Assembly: GCA_037176725.1 (NCBI GenBank) | Contig: JAZBRS010000060.1 | Location: forward strand, 56,386,001-56,450,000 | Direction: 5' to 3' | DNA from: Posidonia oceanica | Taxonomy: Eukaryota; Streptophyta; Magnoliopsida; Alismatales; Posidoniaceae | DNA: 64,000 bases | Part shown: positions 33,126-44,064 of the stretch, piece after piece | How the letters are laid out: each line of letters starts with the position of its first letter | Position numbering within the stretch: the stretch's first letter is position 1 | Made by a program: the position numbers and the translations under genes | The notes under the pieces: model-generated | What the model saw: only the letters and a program-made list of their open reading frames with translations | Database searches by the model: none | What the model was told of the DNA's origin: nothing

Positions 33126-33755
33126 GCTTTATCACCTGCATTTGCATTAGGGCAATGATGCTTACTGCCTAGGAGTTCTCACGAACCAGGGTTCGTCCGG
33201 TTCGGAACACTAGCAGTGTTGCTGAGCACATAGCTTGCACGTTTAATTCCCTACACGCATCTTAGCACCTAGAGCACGCATTAGAGCATGCAATCAGACA
33301 TTCATTGCATTTAGGCACTAGGCAAGCATTTCCCTGCATTTGCGAGCGAGATAGCTTAAGAAAGACCGATTCTCGAATGTATCAGGGGTGCCTAACATCT
33401 TTTCCGTGTGTAACAGGAGTCCTTGCCCTTTCTCTTGGCCCGCAATGACCATTCCTTCATCCTAGGCACGAGTCATAGCATAGCATCGCATTGTGTTGCA
33501 TCGCGTCTCTTTGCATCCCTTTTGCTTCCGATTTTGCATGTCTTTTCATGCATTACCCTCGGTTTTCCTTATCTCCCAACTTAATAGACCTGGTGGCGAC
33601 TCTAATTTGTCTTATCATTTCTTTTTCCTCTTTTTGCCAACGTTTCCGAGTCAAGTTTCCTTCCTCGGATTCCGCCGCACATACTGAGCCTAATGTTGAT
33701 CGGTGCATGCGAGCTTTGGCATCATGCATGGATTCAATATTTCAGGATTACTACA

Positions 33756-34256
33756 GTTTGCAAGCCATTTTAGGTAGAGGACGACCTTGAGAGAACCGAC
33801 GCTATGCTGCTTCATGATTTCCTCTTTGATTTTGAGCAGCCACTACGGTCGCCACTTTCGGAGATTCTGCTTTACCGGCTTTGCATCTAGATCCAAGGGC
33901 AGGTTGTGCACTACAATCTCAATGTCAAGGCCGACCATGTCCTCATAGCTCTAGGCAAAGACATCTGCATATTCCATAAGGAATGCAATGAATTTTGCTC
34001 TAGCCTGGGGTGTCAGTTTGGCGCTGATGCGGACCTCTTTAACATCTACGGTTGTGCCAATATTGACAGCCTCCGTCTCTTCTTTGACATGGAGGTTAGG
34101 CCCTTCTGGGTCATCATCGTAAGGCTGGAACTCAGGCGATGGTTCATCATTCTCATCTACGCCTGTATCATCCTCCTCCTCATATGCAATGAGTTCCGAG
34201 AGGATCTTCTTCTCGAATATGGGGTCTGTGATGTCAAAGGAGTGAATATGTTCCAC
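33756..34256 (-). pseudogene. start of reverse transcriptase of element B, cut by element C
   Basis: Minus-strand reading gives VKEETEAVNIGTTVDVKEVR, FLMEYADVFA, a stop (TAG where W is usual), SYEDMVGLDIEIVVHNLPL, KPVKQNLRKWRP, another stop, LLKIKEEIMKQ and KWLAN. This is the segment just before the RT palm in plant Ty3/gypsy Pol (family pattern: YADVFAWSYEDMPGLD...V.H.L...P.KQ). It stops exactly at LTR C. All RT catalytic motifs and RNase H are missing from the window. Confidence 0.85.
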
Positions 34257-35763
34257 CTCTTGATCCTAATGATGCCTCAGGATGGTTACGCTCACCCGAG
34301 TATTTTTGTAGGCTCGGTGGGTGACCTCTGCTTAAGTGGCCCCTGGTCCTGCTGACTGGTCCGGCTGCTCTACCTGCTCTGGCACTGCTGGGACTGCTTG
34401 GACTGCTGGGACTGCTGAGACTGCTGCTGTCCCCTTCTCTACGTTCTCGGGTGTACTTGCGGGGAGTGTTGGGGACGGATGATTGTCCTCTGGGCAACTG
34501 ATCTGTGTATTGTCGTCATATGTGCTGCCCGTACGGGACATGTGCTGCATGAACCATCTAGACCAGTCTTCTAGCTGTAGAGTAATCAACTCATCTAGTC
34601 TAGTGGGTGCTGCCTCTGCTTCTTCTTCCAAGACCATGATTGAGGAATGGTCTTACGGCAGGGAGGGATCCATGACCACGGCTTTCCCTTTCCTCAACGC
34701 CTGCTGCTCGGCGGCGTCTTCAGCCAATACCGTGAGTTGTTCTTGGAAGAGCAGTTCCAAGTCTCCGAGCATGTCGTCAACCAGGGCTTCTGTAGTCGCA
34801 CCCTCCTCATCATTTGAGGGTGTGTCGACATAGTAGGTGTAGACGGCCTCTTCAGACTCCTACCCGGTGATTCCTTCACCTGCAAGGTCGGCTCTGGCTG
34901 CTAGACATACCACAACCTGGGGTATCTACTTTGCTGCTGGCTGGCTGACCTCCTGGCGCGGCCGACCGCAGCACTGTGGCGATCGGGGATGCAAACAAGC
35001 CGACCAGGGATGCAACTGGCGGGTGTGCATACAGGGCTAGTGCTGTGGCTGGGTGGGAGGCAGAGGCGCTCTCCTGGAGGTCTGAAAACTGGACGGCTGT
35101 GTTGGGGGATAAAGCGCCGGCACTCATGAGTGATGGTGGTTGTCTTTCTAGAGATTCTGTAGGGACCCTCCACAAGGCTGGATCTGCTGAAGCTGATGGC
35201 TGTATGACTGATGGCGCCGCCTGCCTTGCTTGTGGTGCTGCTGATGAAGCAGGCTGAGTCCCAATGTTGCCTGATTTGACTGACTGCACCACCGGAAAGG
35301 GTAACCTCTGTGCTGGTGCAGCTGCGGCTGCGGTTGGACTGGTGGATAGTGCCTGAAGGTGTGCTCCTGACTCTAGAGCTATCGATGTAGCTGTCATAGG
35401 TACTAATAAAGCGGTAGAAGGGGGAGAAGCTGTCATCCCTGACACGGAGCTTGCTGAATCTGCCACCGTATCAGTAGAGGGAAGGGCCAGGCAAACTAAC
35501 CGGGATGTTGCAAGGTTGGACTGGACCTCTCTGTTGGCCCGAGTTGCTTCCGCTATGCCAGATTGCTCCTCATCTGAGTAGTAGTTCTCTATGCAGACCC
35601 ACTCCTCTGTCGGCAGTGGGGGGCTCTGGCACAGTACCTGCTGGGCTGAGGCTTGGCTCATATTCGGGTCAAGAACAACTGCACTGACAAAGTTAGTGAG
35701 TTCCCGAGGGATCACGAGCTTCCGACTCCTCGAGTGCAGGCGCTCACCGTCACGAGGCTGCCA
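34257..35763 (-). pseudogene. linker of B Pol between G-patch and RT
   Basis: The minus frame 34876-35979 continues after the G-patch with RKLVIPRELTNFVSAVVLDP and EEWVCIENYYSDEEQ, then about 200 residues rich in A, S, P and T. More frames (34332-34885) carry LDELITLQLEDWSRWFMQH and acidic stretches. Frame changes near 34890 and 34260 break it. Such a spacer could be disordered. No catalytic motif is seen. If B kept an Ogre-like intron in this interval, I cannot place its ends. Confidence 0.5.
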
Positions 35764-35880
35764 TTCATACCCCAAACCTTCGAAGTCTCTTCTTTCCTCA
35801 GCTGCAATTGGCTCGACGATCCCTTGGCCATGACGCCCGAGTGGCGTCCCCTTCGCGTAGCCCCACCTATGGCAGATGTT
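35764..35880 (-). other. G-patch domain in Pol of element B
   Basis: Residues 34-72 of the minus ORF that starts at 35979 read ICHRWGYAKGTPLGRHGQGI, VEPIAAEERRDFEGLGYE. The glycine spacing GY..G..LGR.GQGI.EPI......GLGY fits the G-patch, an RNA-binding motif of splicing factors also found after the protease of some retroviruses. It lies directly downstream of the protease region. Confidence 0.7.
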
Positions 35881-36015
35881 CTCAACCATCCAGGAAGGGT
35901 TGCAATGAACGGCAAGAGAGCTGACACGTTCAAGATCAGGGATATAGTTAACCGGCTCAAATCGGTTAACACAGTACAAGATATCAGACGGCTTGGGATC
36001 AAACCGGACAGTCTG

Positions 36016-36825
36016 TCAGGATACAGAAGAGACTGCCTCGACCTGCTCTTTATCGAAGTTTTCCGCCATGACAACGACAACGACGTCACCCCAGCGGAAC
36101 TTGATCATGCGATGGAGGGTCGAGGGGAACACTTGATGCTTGTGCAGCCAAGGGCGCCCAAGTAGGAGATTAAAAGAGGGTTCCAAGTCGACGACATAGA
36201 ATTCTACATCGAATACGACTGGGCCAATGGAAAGGGGAATAACTAGGATCCCCAAAGAGTCATGGTGTGTGTTGTCAAAAGATGTCATTCCCTTCACGGC
36301 TAGCGTGATGTCCTCGGCTTTGAATCCGAGCTTCAATACTATACGCAGGGGACAGATGTTAAGGCCTGACCCATTGTCAACCAACGAAAGGGGAATGCGA
36401 AAGCTTTTAAACTATACCGTAACAAACAGGGGTTGATTGTGGTTAGTCCTCGCTAGAGGCAGATCATCACTTGAAAAAGAGATGACCTGCGGCTCCGCGA
36501 TCATTCCCACCATGTTCTCCAGGGTAGCAGGCTCAATGGCTTGGGACACATGTGCGGCCTAGAACACGCGGAGAAAAGCCTTGCAGTGTTCGCAGGATGT
36601 ATGAATAAGGTCCCAAATGGAGACGTCAACCTTGACTTTTTTCAGTTGGGCCGTAATATCAGCTGGAGGCTTGTGTTTTTTGGAGGAAGGAGTGGCCTTG
36701 GCAGGGGTTTCTATAGTGGTGGGACCAAAGGGTTGGCCTGCTGTTGGGGGTTGGCTTGCTAGTGGAGTAGGTTCTGGGTGGCCGAGCCTAGCCGCTGGGA
36801 CAGCAGGTCTGTAGACCCTCCCCAA
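36016..36825 (-). pseudogene. aspartic protease region of element B
   Basis: Leading text KKVKVDVSIWDLIHTSCEHC is typical of the start of Tat/Athila-type protease. The active site reads SLVDNGSGLNICPL (about 36355-36395), with D-N-G-S in place of the common D-T/S-G. The flap and later part read KGMTSFDNTHHDSLG and VVDLEPSFNLLLGRPWLHKH, the last being the conserved LLGRPWL element. Stops at about 36556 and 36400 and one after SSVS at 36016 interrupt it. It would have cut the Gag-Pol polyprotein. DNGS is common in this plant lineage, so it need not be a mutation. Confidence 0.85.
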
Positions 36826-37086
36826 CTACGTGACCTCCGTGCACATCTCTACGGTGTAGTCGTATGGGACGAAGTGGGTATCCGTAGTCAAGTTGACTAC
36901 CAGGGGAGCACGAGCTGCGAGCTCGAGAGGGGTTGCCAGGGTGTTTGCTGGATGGTGGAGGGATAAGGGATGCTGCAGGGAAGGCTGTGATGGCTCTGGT
37001 TGGGGCCTGGCTTGCAGGCAAATTGGGGGTTAAGCCTCTGGTTGCATGGTGGGATTCGCAATAGCGCGCTCCAACTTGGCATCCAG

Positions 37087-39485
37087 TCAGAGCATGTGAA
37101 TCCCCAACTCGGAACTGGCAAGTGCCACATGATAGAGGGAAGAAGAAATAGGTTTAGAAATATGCTGGATGAGATCAGAGGGGTCCACAATGGACGTAGC
37201 GGACCCAGAGGAGAAGATGGAATGCACTCTTGAGGTCCCCGCACCTCCCAGGCCAGAATACTCCAGCAAAGGCTGGTGGACAATGCTAGGATTGGGGGGT
37301 GCTGACCCTAATGCAGAGGTGGATACTGATGGAGGTGTGGATGTGGATGCTGCCTCCTGTGTATTGATTACGATGACCTTTCGGTCGATCAAATCCTGAA
37401 CAGTGCCCCGCAGAGTGATGCAACTATTGATCGAGTGCCCGACGACTCGATGGAAGTCACAGAATTGATCCGTCGTATACCACCTCGGAAGAGGATTCGG
37501 CGGTGGGCAGACCTCGGGGAGCGTGAGGAGCGACACAACCTTAGGGAAGACAATGCTCAGTGGTTCCACTAGTTGTGTGAAGCGATGCTAATGGTGAGGC
37601 CGTCTCTGCCCTTGGTGCTGTCCTTGCCGGACCGGTGCGGCAGGGTAGACCGATTGGGCGGTGGTGGTGATCTGTGGAGTGTGTGGTGCACTAGGTGCAG
37701 TTGTGTAAATTACCTAATTCGGACCAGGCTGAGCCACCATGTAAACGGGAGCGGCGGGAGAGTCGACGTATGCCATGGTAATCCGCAGAGGACCCCTCCT
37801 TCTGGGGTTGTTGTTGTTGTTGCCGCTATTGTTGTTGGTGTTGGTGTTGCTGCTGCTGCCACCACGACTGCTGCTAGAGGCGGCTGCCTGCTTAGCGAAG
37901 GCAGAGAGTGCTGGGAAGTTTCAGCTCCGTAGGGAGCTCTCCACACGAGTGCTACCCCGAATCAAAGATGCAAAGGTGGTGACTGGCTGGATGGCAAGTA
38001 GAGCCCCAATGGATGGCTGCGCGCCTCGGATCACGATCTCGATAGATTCCTCATTAGAGGGTCTATCGCGAACTCGTGAGGCAAGGGCACGCCAACGACC
38101 GACGTACTCCTCGAACGGCTCATTGGTTCTCTGCTTGATGGTGACAAGGTCCTCGCGCTTAGGCACCAAGTCAAGATTGAAGGAGTACTGTTCCAGGAAC
38201 CCCCTGCTAAGGTCGTTCCAAGTCTTAATGGTGGCCATGTCAAGTGATGTAAACCACTTGAGGGCTGGACCAGTGAGACTCTTTTGGAACAGGCGGATCA
38301 ACAACCTGTTGTCAACCTGAAGCTGAGCAAGGTCGCTGTAATATGCCTTCATGTAAACGATGGGGCAGCCCCTACCATTATACTTTTTAAAATCCGGGAT
38401 ACGGAATTTCGATGGGAGCATCGCCTCTAGAAAGTAACAGAGGTCCCGGAACTGGTAGGAGTGGAGGTCCGTGCCATGCACTTGACGAAGTACCTTCTCC
38501 AAAACGGCAAACCTGTTGTCGTAGGGATCTGGATTTGCTACCGAAGGTGATGGGGCAGTGGGGGCAGGGACCACATACGCCAACTGGGTCGCACCGAGGT
38601 GCTCCTCCGGATCCACCATCGCATCACCTTGTAGCGCGATGTGATGGCCGGCGTATCCGTGCATGGGTGCAGTATGTGCAGTGGGTGGTGCTATGTATGC
38701 AGGGGAAGGAAACTGCTGATGCACAGGGTAAGGGTAGGCATGATGCTGTGCCATGTGTGGTGTAGAGTGTGGGAGCAGCAGCTGTTGGAATGGCACGGTG
38801 CCAGGCAGCGGGCTAAAGGGGTACTGCGCTCCAGCCAGCCCAAGGGGCTGGCCACCAGGTGGTGGAGAGATATGCTGTGTAGTGAGTGATGTGAATGCAG
38901 AGGGTGGAGGTTGCGCCCCTATCACCGGAGCAGAGAGCAGCTGAGGCAATGGTCGGGGCGGCAGTGCAGTGGGGAAAGTCTGGGGTGCAAGAGTAGGGTG
39001 CAGAGGAACCTTAGGAGCGGAAGGAGCGAAAGGGAGGCGAGCAGATAGAGCCATGCCCTGGAAAACCTAGGCAAGCTCCATCAGACGCTGGTACTGCACT
39101 TCTGGAGACCCGTCAGTAGGGATGCTGAAGTGCAATGCTGGCGGGGGACCAGATCCAAGAGGTGATGACACAGACTGTCCAAGAGGCAGGCATCTTACAG
39201 AAGAGGTCGCCGCAGCGGGGCCAGTGCCAAAAATGATATAGCCCTGGGGGTCAGTACAGTCTCCGGAATGCGAGTGGTAGTCACCAAGGTGGCCTCGGTG
39301 ACAAGATCCGGAGGGGCATAGGCTTGCCCAGGCCCTGCGAGATGCAGGGGTGTCCCAGACACCAAAGGGTGGAATCCTGGTGTCACAAAGGGCACAGAAG
39401 GGGGCAAAACGAGAGTCGGAGGGACCGAAGTGGAAATCCCCTCCGGGGCAGCAGAGAGCTGGGGCTTACCGGCGAACTGGGCCAT
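37087..39485 (-). pseudogene. gag of element B
   Basis: The start is at 39485 (MAQFAGKPQLSAAPEG), about 1.1 kb after the primer site. The P/A-rich N-terminus is broken by stops near 39195 and 39069. The main open part (39054-37921) holds a P/H/A-rich region, then the gag core: LPSKFRIPDFKKYNGRGCP, LTGPALKWFTSLDM, FLEQYSFNLDLVPKREDLV and EPFEEYVGRWRALA. After a frame change come PLPRWYTTDQFCDFHRV and GHSINSCITLRGTVQDL, giving a C-x2-H-x4-H-x4-C knuckle at about 37415-37460. It is closely related to gag of C and A. Breaks make it inactive. Confidence 0.9.
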
Positions 39486-40610
39486 AACTGACCGAGAGCG
39501 AGTGAGAACAGGGCTGTGACGAGAAAGTGGAGGACGACACCTAGGGGGAGCTATCGTCGCAAAGGCGAGTAGCTCGGAAGAGGAGGGTCAAGAACAGACG
39601 TCACAACAGGGGCGTCAGTGAAAGGAAACTTAAGCTCTGGTTAGGGAACTCGCTCACTGACTTCTGTTACAAACAAAGCAAACAGGTGTTAAAACCTGAA
39701 GGAAAATGCAAATGTTTAATTGGTGGTATGAATGTCAAACATGCAAATGTATGCTCTCTAACATGCTCTCTCTCACCAATCTAGTGTGTCATAGTAGGTT
39801 GTCTACTTCAGACTCCCACAAGTGTACAGGTCACCGACTCGATTAGAAAGTAAGGCTCCCATCTAGACCCTGGCCATAGCTCAAGTATAACGGGTGCTGT
39901 GTTAGTGGCCTTGACCCTGCCAAAGCATGGGTTGTACCCTCTAGTAGCATCGACACGACCCTTGACAAGAGAGGATAGACCGACCAGCTCGCCCTGTGTC
40001 AAAGCAACCGAACAAGAGACCGAGACTATCCTTCTTAGACTGATAGGTGGACTCAGGGATGAAAAGATGCATGCCTTATATGATGATTCATGCAAATGAT
40101 TAAAGTTTTATCTTGCATGTTTTATTAACTCAAAAGGGGATGAAAGTGTGTTGGCGTCTCTAGTTGCTCCTAGATTTGACTTTTACTTGCTGTTTTTAAT
40201 TTGCCAAGGAGGGGAAATAACCAGTCTCTTGTTGTCCTTAAGCCTAAAGCAAAAAGGGAAGAAAACATCCAAACATAGCAAGCGAACAACACACATCTTC
40301 ACAAAAGGCATGCGCATGGTATGTGTTGGTGTTGTAGACATAATAGTGAAAAGGAAACACTCATCTTGTCAAAAAGTAGGTATACATGGCATGTGCATGT
40401 GTGGTGGCATAGCAACTGTGTAAAAGAAAGCAATTACCACTCAAAAGGCATGTATAAAGCATAAACAAAGCAAGCAAGGGCATTGTAAGCAATAAGGCAT
40501 GTAAACAGGCATAAGGCAAGCAATAAAGCATGGAAGCCAGCAGATAGGCAAGCAAAAAAAGCGAAATCCAAGCAAGCGAGAAAGTCAAAACGAAAGCCGG
40601 AGTCTACAAT
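39486..40610 (-). other. untranslated leader of element B
   Basis: About 1.1 kb between primer site and gag start, aligned with 20881-22002 of element C. No recognisable gene is present. The TGCTTGCC-rich first 250 bp are low complexity. Confidence 0.6.
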
Positions 40611-40627
40611 CCCTAGCGGAGTCGCCA
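40611..40627 (-). other. primer-binding site of element B (tRNA-Arg type)
   Basis: On the minus strand, TGGCGACTCCGCTAGGG lies five bases after the LTR end. It is the complement of a plant tRNA-Arg 3' end (from memory ...CCCCAGCGGAGTCGCCA), with one difference. tRNA-Arg priming is known for Ogre-like elements. Confidence 0.8.
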
Positions 40628-40632
40628 CTTTC

Positions 40633-41559
40633 TGTAACCTTATCCCCGTACCTCAACACCGGATCGACCGACATCGGGTGAAAAGAGGGAGAGTGTCACA
40701 GATAATGGCGAAAGAGGAAAACAAAGAGATAAAGAAAAAACGGAGTCGCCACCTAGTCTATTCAATCAGGAGACGAGGAAAACTAAGGGAAATGCAAGAA
40801 AACATGCAAATGAATGCAATGCTATGCAAATTGATTGACTCGTGCTAAGGATGAAGGCAAAATGATCACTGCAGGTCCAAAGAAAGGGCAAGGACTCCTG
40901 TTACGTGCAGAGAAGGTGTTAGGCACCCTCGACATGCCCGAGGAATCGGTCTTTCTTGGCTAATCTCGCTCGCATTTGCAGGATTATCGGCAATGATTGC
41001 CTTTAACTGTACGCCCAAGGGGCGAGGAATGCCATGTCATGCTATAAATGCTTTAAATGCCTAAATGCCTGAATGCCATGTATGAAAATTAAACGTGCAG
41101 TCTATGTACTTAGCAGCGCTGCCTGTGTTCCGAACAAGACGAGCCTTGGTTCGTAAGAATTCCAGACAGTAAGCATCACTGCCCTAAATGCTATGCAAGC
41201 GAGAAAACAAAACGCCAAAGAAAACCATGCAATGCGAATAGCGACATGCGATGGAAAACAACTCCGAGGCGGAAAACCACGGGAAAGCGGGCGATGCAAG
41301 GCGTAAAACAGGAAGCAGGGGTCCGACAGCATGCACGGGTGTCAAGGCATGTACCAGAGGCAACAAAATGCGGAAAGCAACAACCAAAACGAAATCGGTG
41401 CTTAAAAATAGTGTGTTGTAAACTGTAAAGTGTTGGACGCTGGACTGACCAGTGTCCTATGTTGGACGCAGGAGCAAGTAGAGATTGGTTATCCCAGGGT
41501 CTGAGCGAGCTTGCAGGAGGATCCACCATCATCGAGGCTGTCAAAATGAGGTGTCTACA
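40633..41559 (-). mobile_element. 5' LTR of element B
   Basis: A 927-bp LTR whose minus-strand start is TGTAGACACCTCATTTTGAC and end is GATAAGGTTACA. It aligns over its length with 8003-8924. It contains the GTGTTAGGCACCC and CAGGAGTCCTT-type block, and also an internal second TGGCGACTCC about 120 bp from its end, as in the longer LTRs. Confidence 0.87.
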
Positions 41560-41886
41560 GAATCTTATGCCAAGAAATCTGGGATTTCAATGGACTCACC
41601 TATGCAGTGTAGAGATGAGGTCGTCTCCTATAGGACATGTAGACTGTCCTGAAGAACACTGGTACACACCAGGTTTGACACAGGACCTTTATCCTGTCAC
41701 CAGATTAAAGAACCAGGGAAACTGTGTGTGGATTGATAGACTGTGAAGGTTGTTAAGTTCGAGGCTTAGTCCACTCACATCTTCTAAGAAGTCAATGCTA
41801 CAAAGGTGGATTCAAGCCTGTAGAGCATCCTAACACTGAATGTAGTTGTCTCTAAGTGGAACACCATTTTTGAATTAGTAGGGGAT
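41560..41886 (+). other. unassigned sequence, possibly the 3' interior of a degraded retroelement
   Basis: It is not the continuation of LTR A. It ends GAATTAGTAGGGGAT immediately before TGTTGGATAA, which resembles a polypurine tract plus LTR start of Ty1/copia elements. No protein domain was recognised. Confidence 0.3.
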
Positions 41887-42712
41887 TGTTGGATAATCGT
41901 TCCAAATAATTCAAAAATAAAAATAAAAAATAAATCAGTAATGTAGCGGACGTCCACTGGAGATAGAGCCATGACACAGTGATTTTTTGGACGTCTACGC
42001 CAGACGTCTGCTAGCCCATCTTACAAAACAGGGATTTTTTGGATGTCCACGCCGGACGTCCGCTAGCCCATCTTACAAAACAAGGATTTTTTCAAACGTC
42101 CGCTGGTTCATGTAGAAAACATGAACCTTTCGGACATCCGGGTTGGATGTCCGTTAGTCTGTTTCCACAAATCAGTGTCCAAGCGGACGTCCATTGCGAC
42201 GAAATTCTATTTTTATGTTTTCAAATTTGAAAGGTTTTAAATACAATAATTGCTACCTTTACGAGATGTTAATCACAAAATTTATTCTCTTTGAATTTAA
42301 AAGGAAAGATAATGGCATTATCTTATCAAAAAATATATGAGGGGTAATTTCTTCTCAATATATGATATATATCACATTAGAAAGAGTGAGATTTTTTGTG
42401 ATTGAGTATTCTTATGAGTAGTTACGTAGATTTCCATCTGTTCGAAACACAAGACAGAGGAAACTGTACGGCTTCTCGGAAAACGAGAAGGAGAGTAATC
42501 GTGTATTTCAAGAAGATCGAAGTTTGACTCTTTTATTTCTCTACAAGGAATAGAAGGAAGACGTTTCGACGGTGATTCTTTTGTAGTTAATTGTGAGTGC
42601 ACGCGTCGCAACTCTTCCTTACTGTTACCTAGGAGCGGTTCGGCTAGAACTTGCTGCACTATGAGGTTCGAATAATGCTTTAAGCGTCGGTGTTTGATAA
42701 TATCCCAGCAGA
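41887..42712 (+). mobile_element. possible Ty1/copia-type 3' or solo LTR
   Basis: It starts TGTTGGATAATCG after GTAGGGGAT and may end near TATCCCAGCA. Inside are GACGTC-rich repeats (41981-42200) and a TCTATTTTTATGTTTTC line. No second LTR or target duplication was found in the window, so both ends are uncertain. Confidence 0.3.
41981..42086. repeat. 52-bp tandem repeat with GGACGTCY palindromes
   Basis: ATTTTTTGGACGTC..ACGCC..ACGTCTGCTAGCCC is present twice with a 52-bp period (TTTTTTGG at 41983 and 42035), then partially again to about 42110. Further GGACGTCC / GGACATCC motifs lie at 41948, 42131 and 42185. GACGTC is the core bound by plant bZIP factors. Any regulatory role is inferred. 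Confidence 0.75.
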
Positions 42713-42899
42713 ACACGAAAATAGTCTTCTAACGAGTTTTTCATCATACACAAATAAGATCTCTCTATATTCTCAAGAAAAAATTTATTTATGCATAGAT
42801 CTAGTTTCACATGTTATTGGTATTTCCATTATAATTAGTCGTATTATTATGTGTGTCGGCAACTATGACAAATTCTGAAATCTAATCCCTTTTGATTGG

Positions 42900-43262
42900 A
42901 CTGTATAATAAGTCAAATAGATGGAATTTGTTAAATTTCCATGAATTGGAGGAAAGGTTCTGAAAGATCATGACTGTGGTGTGTCAAGGCAGCCTGTGGG
43001 CTGTGGTCTGGAGTGGAGTTTGTTCAAATGACCTAGAGGCCTTGGTGATTTTACAGGGAAAGATGTTCCCCGTCTAAGTGGGGCTATTTTTCTATTTAAT
43101 CCCGTTTTGTTTAATGTTTTGCTTCTTCTTTTCACTTTAGCGGTGATATATGCAGGAGTGCATTTTATTGTCTTGTATATGCCCAACTGCCATCTTTTCT
43201 TCTAACTTTCCTTTTTTTGGTAACATATAATCTCTCCTTTTACCCATTTAAAAAAAGAAGGC
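42900..43262 (+). mobile_element. possible 3' end of a LINE
   Basis: The text TTTTAGCGGTGATATATGCA, GGAGTGCATTTTATTG and TTTTTTTGGTAACATA followed by TTTAAAAAAAG resembles the T-rich 3' UTR and A-tail of plant LINEs. No coding domain is seen, so this is a resemblance only. Confidence 0.3.
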
Positions 43263-44045
43263 AGGGCACAAGTATGTTTGTCCATAACATTGGGATGTAA
43301 TGATATCTATTGGGTACATGGTTCCAATTGCTTACCAAGAACTAGTGTCTTTTAACTTAAGCGATGGAGCTGCCAGCAAGAGATACAAGCCAAACCCAGC
43401 GTCAATTTAAAAACGCTGATACTGATACAGTTGGTTCTAGGGATAACAAAACATCTTTACATCTATGGTATATACACATGGGTCGTTGGAGTCATTACTC
43501 ACGGGCGACGTGGCCAGCCCTCCGTTCAAAACACCAGCCTTTTTAGGAATTCACTTTACGACTAATGCTGCATTTCAACGGTTTGAAAGTGGCGGCTGTG
43601 TTCGTTACTTCCTCTTTACGTTCCCCCATCCCTTGTGCCACATGGCCGGCCAGCAGCCAGTAGAAGAAGACTCTTTTGCCCTGCAATGTCCAAGAAAGAA
43701 AGAAATTGAAGCTATCGAGTTGCGTTGGATACGATCGATGTAAACTAATTGAAGTTGAAAAATATAGTAAGGTTGAATTTATGAAGATATTTACCAAACT
43801 AGCAAAAGAAACTCCCTGCGTGCTAAAATTAAAATCAAGAAGCAAACTGGTTATGATACGACGCACGGCTGGTTATGATATGACCACTAATTATTTATTA
43901 CAAGCCCCCCATGCTATCCAATAGATCTTTGTATTGTTAATAGTTTACTTGATTGATTCTAGTTACGGCAATCTCTTTCGGTTTTGGCAATTCTCTTGTA
44001 TTATGTTAAGATCCCAACAGCAAGGCTAAAAATCCTACACAAATA
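43263..44045. other. no assignable feature
   Basis: Short ORFs (43465-43743 plus, 43543-43866 minus) carry no recognisable motif. Nothing else is seen before the AT microsatellite. Confidence 0.5.
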
Positions 44046-44063
44046 TATATATATATATATATA
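44044..44063. repeat. (AT)n microsatellite
   Basis: About ten AT units directly downstream of the stop codon of the minus-strand gene, so probably in its 3' UTR. Confidence 0.9.
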
Positions 44064-44064
44064 A

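Larger units (their letters stand above)
20850..33755 (+). mobile_element. Element C: gag-only Tat-like retrotransposon nested in B, 5' LTR lost
   Basis: From left to right it has a 7-nt LTR-end remnant (GGTCACA, 20851-20857), a decayed primer site, leader, gag, splice donor, 3' UTR, polypurine tract and a complete 5,191-bp 3' LTR. On its right B resumes in RT (...KWLAN at 33756), and on its left B resumes in integrase. C therefore sits inside pol of B, and C's 5' LTR plus B's RT-RNase H have been lost together. It lacks pol in the same way as A. If it moved at all, it needed enzymes from a related full element. Confidence 0.78.
28565..33755 (+). mobile_element. 3' LTR of element C (5,191 bp)
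   Basis: It starts TGTAGACACCCCATTTTGGC after the polypurine tract and ends GGATTACTACA, the same terminus as the solo LTR. The five bases after it, GTTTG, would be the right target duplication, but the left one is gone. Inside are CT-rich tracts (28.78-29.45 kb), a GC/CT-rich U3-like part (29.5-31.05 kb), TTTAGTCC repeats (31.1-32.6 kb), CGTTTTGC repeats (32.68-33.12 kb) and the GGTGCCTAACA block (about 33388). Purine-rich antisense ORFs are compositional. Confidence 0.85.
8003..41559 (-). mobile_element. Element B: Tat/Ogre-like Ty3/gypsy retrotransposon, nested and inactive
   Basis: It is bounded by inverted-terminus LTRs (TGTAAC...TACA when read on +). On the minus strand the order is LTR, tRNA-Arg-type PBS, leader, gag, protease, G-patch, linker, RT start, integrase, DUF7745-like ORF, tandem array, polypurine tract and LTR. 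There is no chromodomain; the integrase ends in a LKKYY motif, and this with the tRNA-Arg primer places it in the Tat/Ogre group. A solo LTR (9681-15754) and element C (about 20850-33755) lie inside it. RT, RNase H and part of the connection are deleted. Its own sequence totals about 14.5 kb. No clean target duplication was found: the flanks are CCATC and GAATC. Many stops make it immobile. Confidence 0.8.

Noticed and set aside
34483..36165. Plus-strand ORFs up to 170 aa, for example 35653-36165
   Set aside because: They are antisense to the Pol linker, G-patch and protease of B.
38412..38944. Plus-strand ORFs of 82-117 aa
   Set aside because: Antisense to gag of element B, whose minus frame has the recognisable domain.
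43465..43743. 92-aa plus ORF upstream of the small gene
   Set aside because: No motif, no promoter or intron signals, and an overlapping minus ORF of equal quality.
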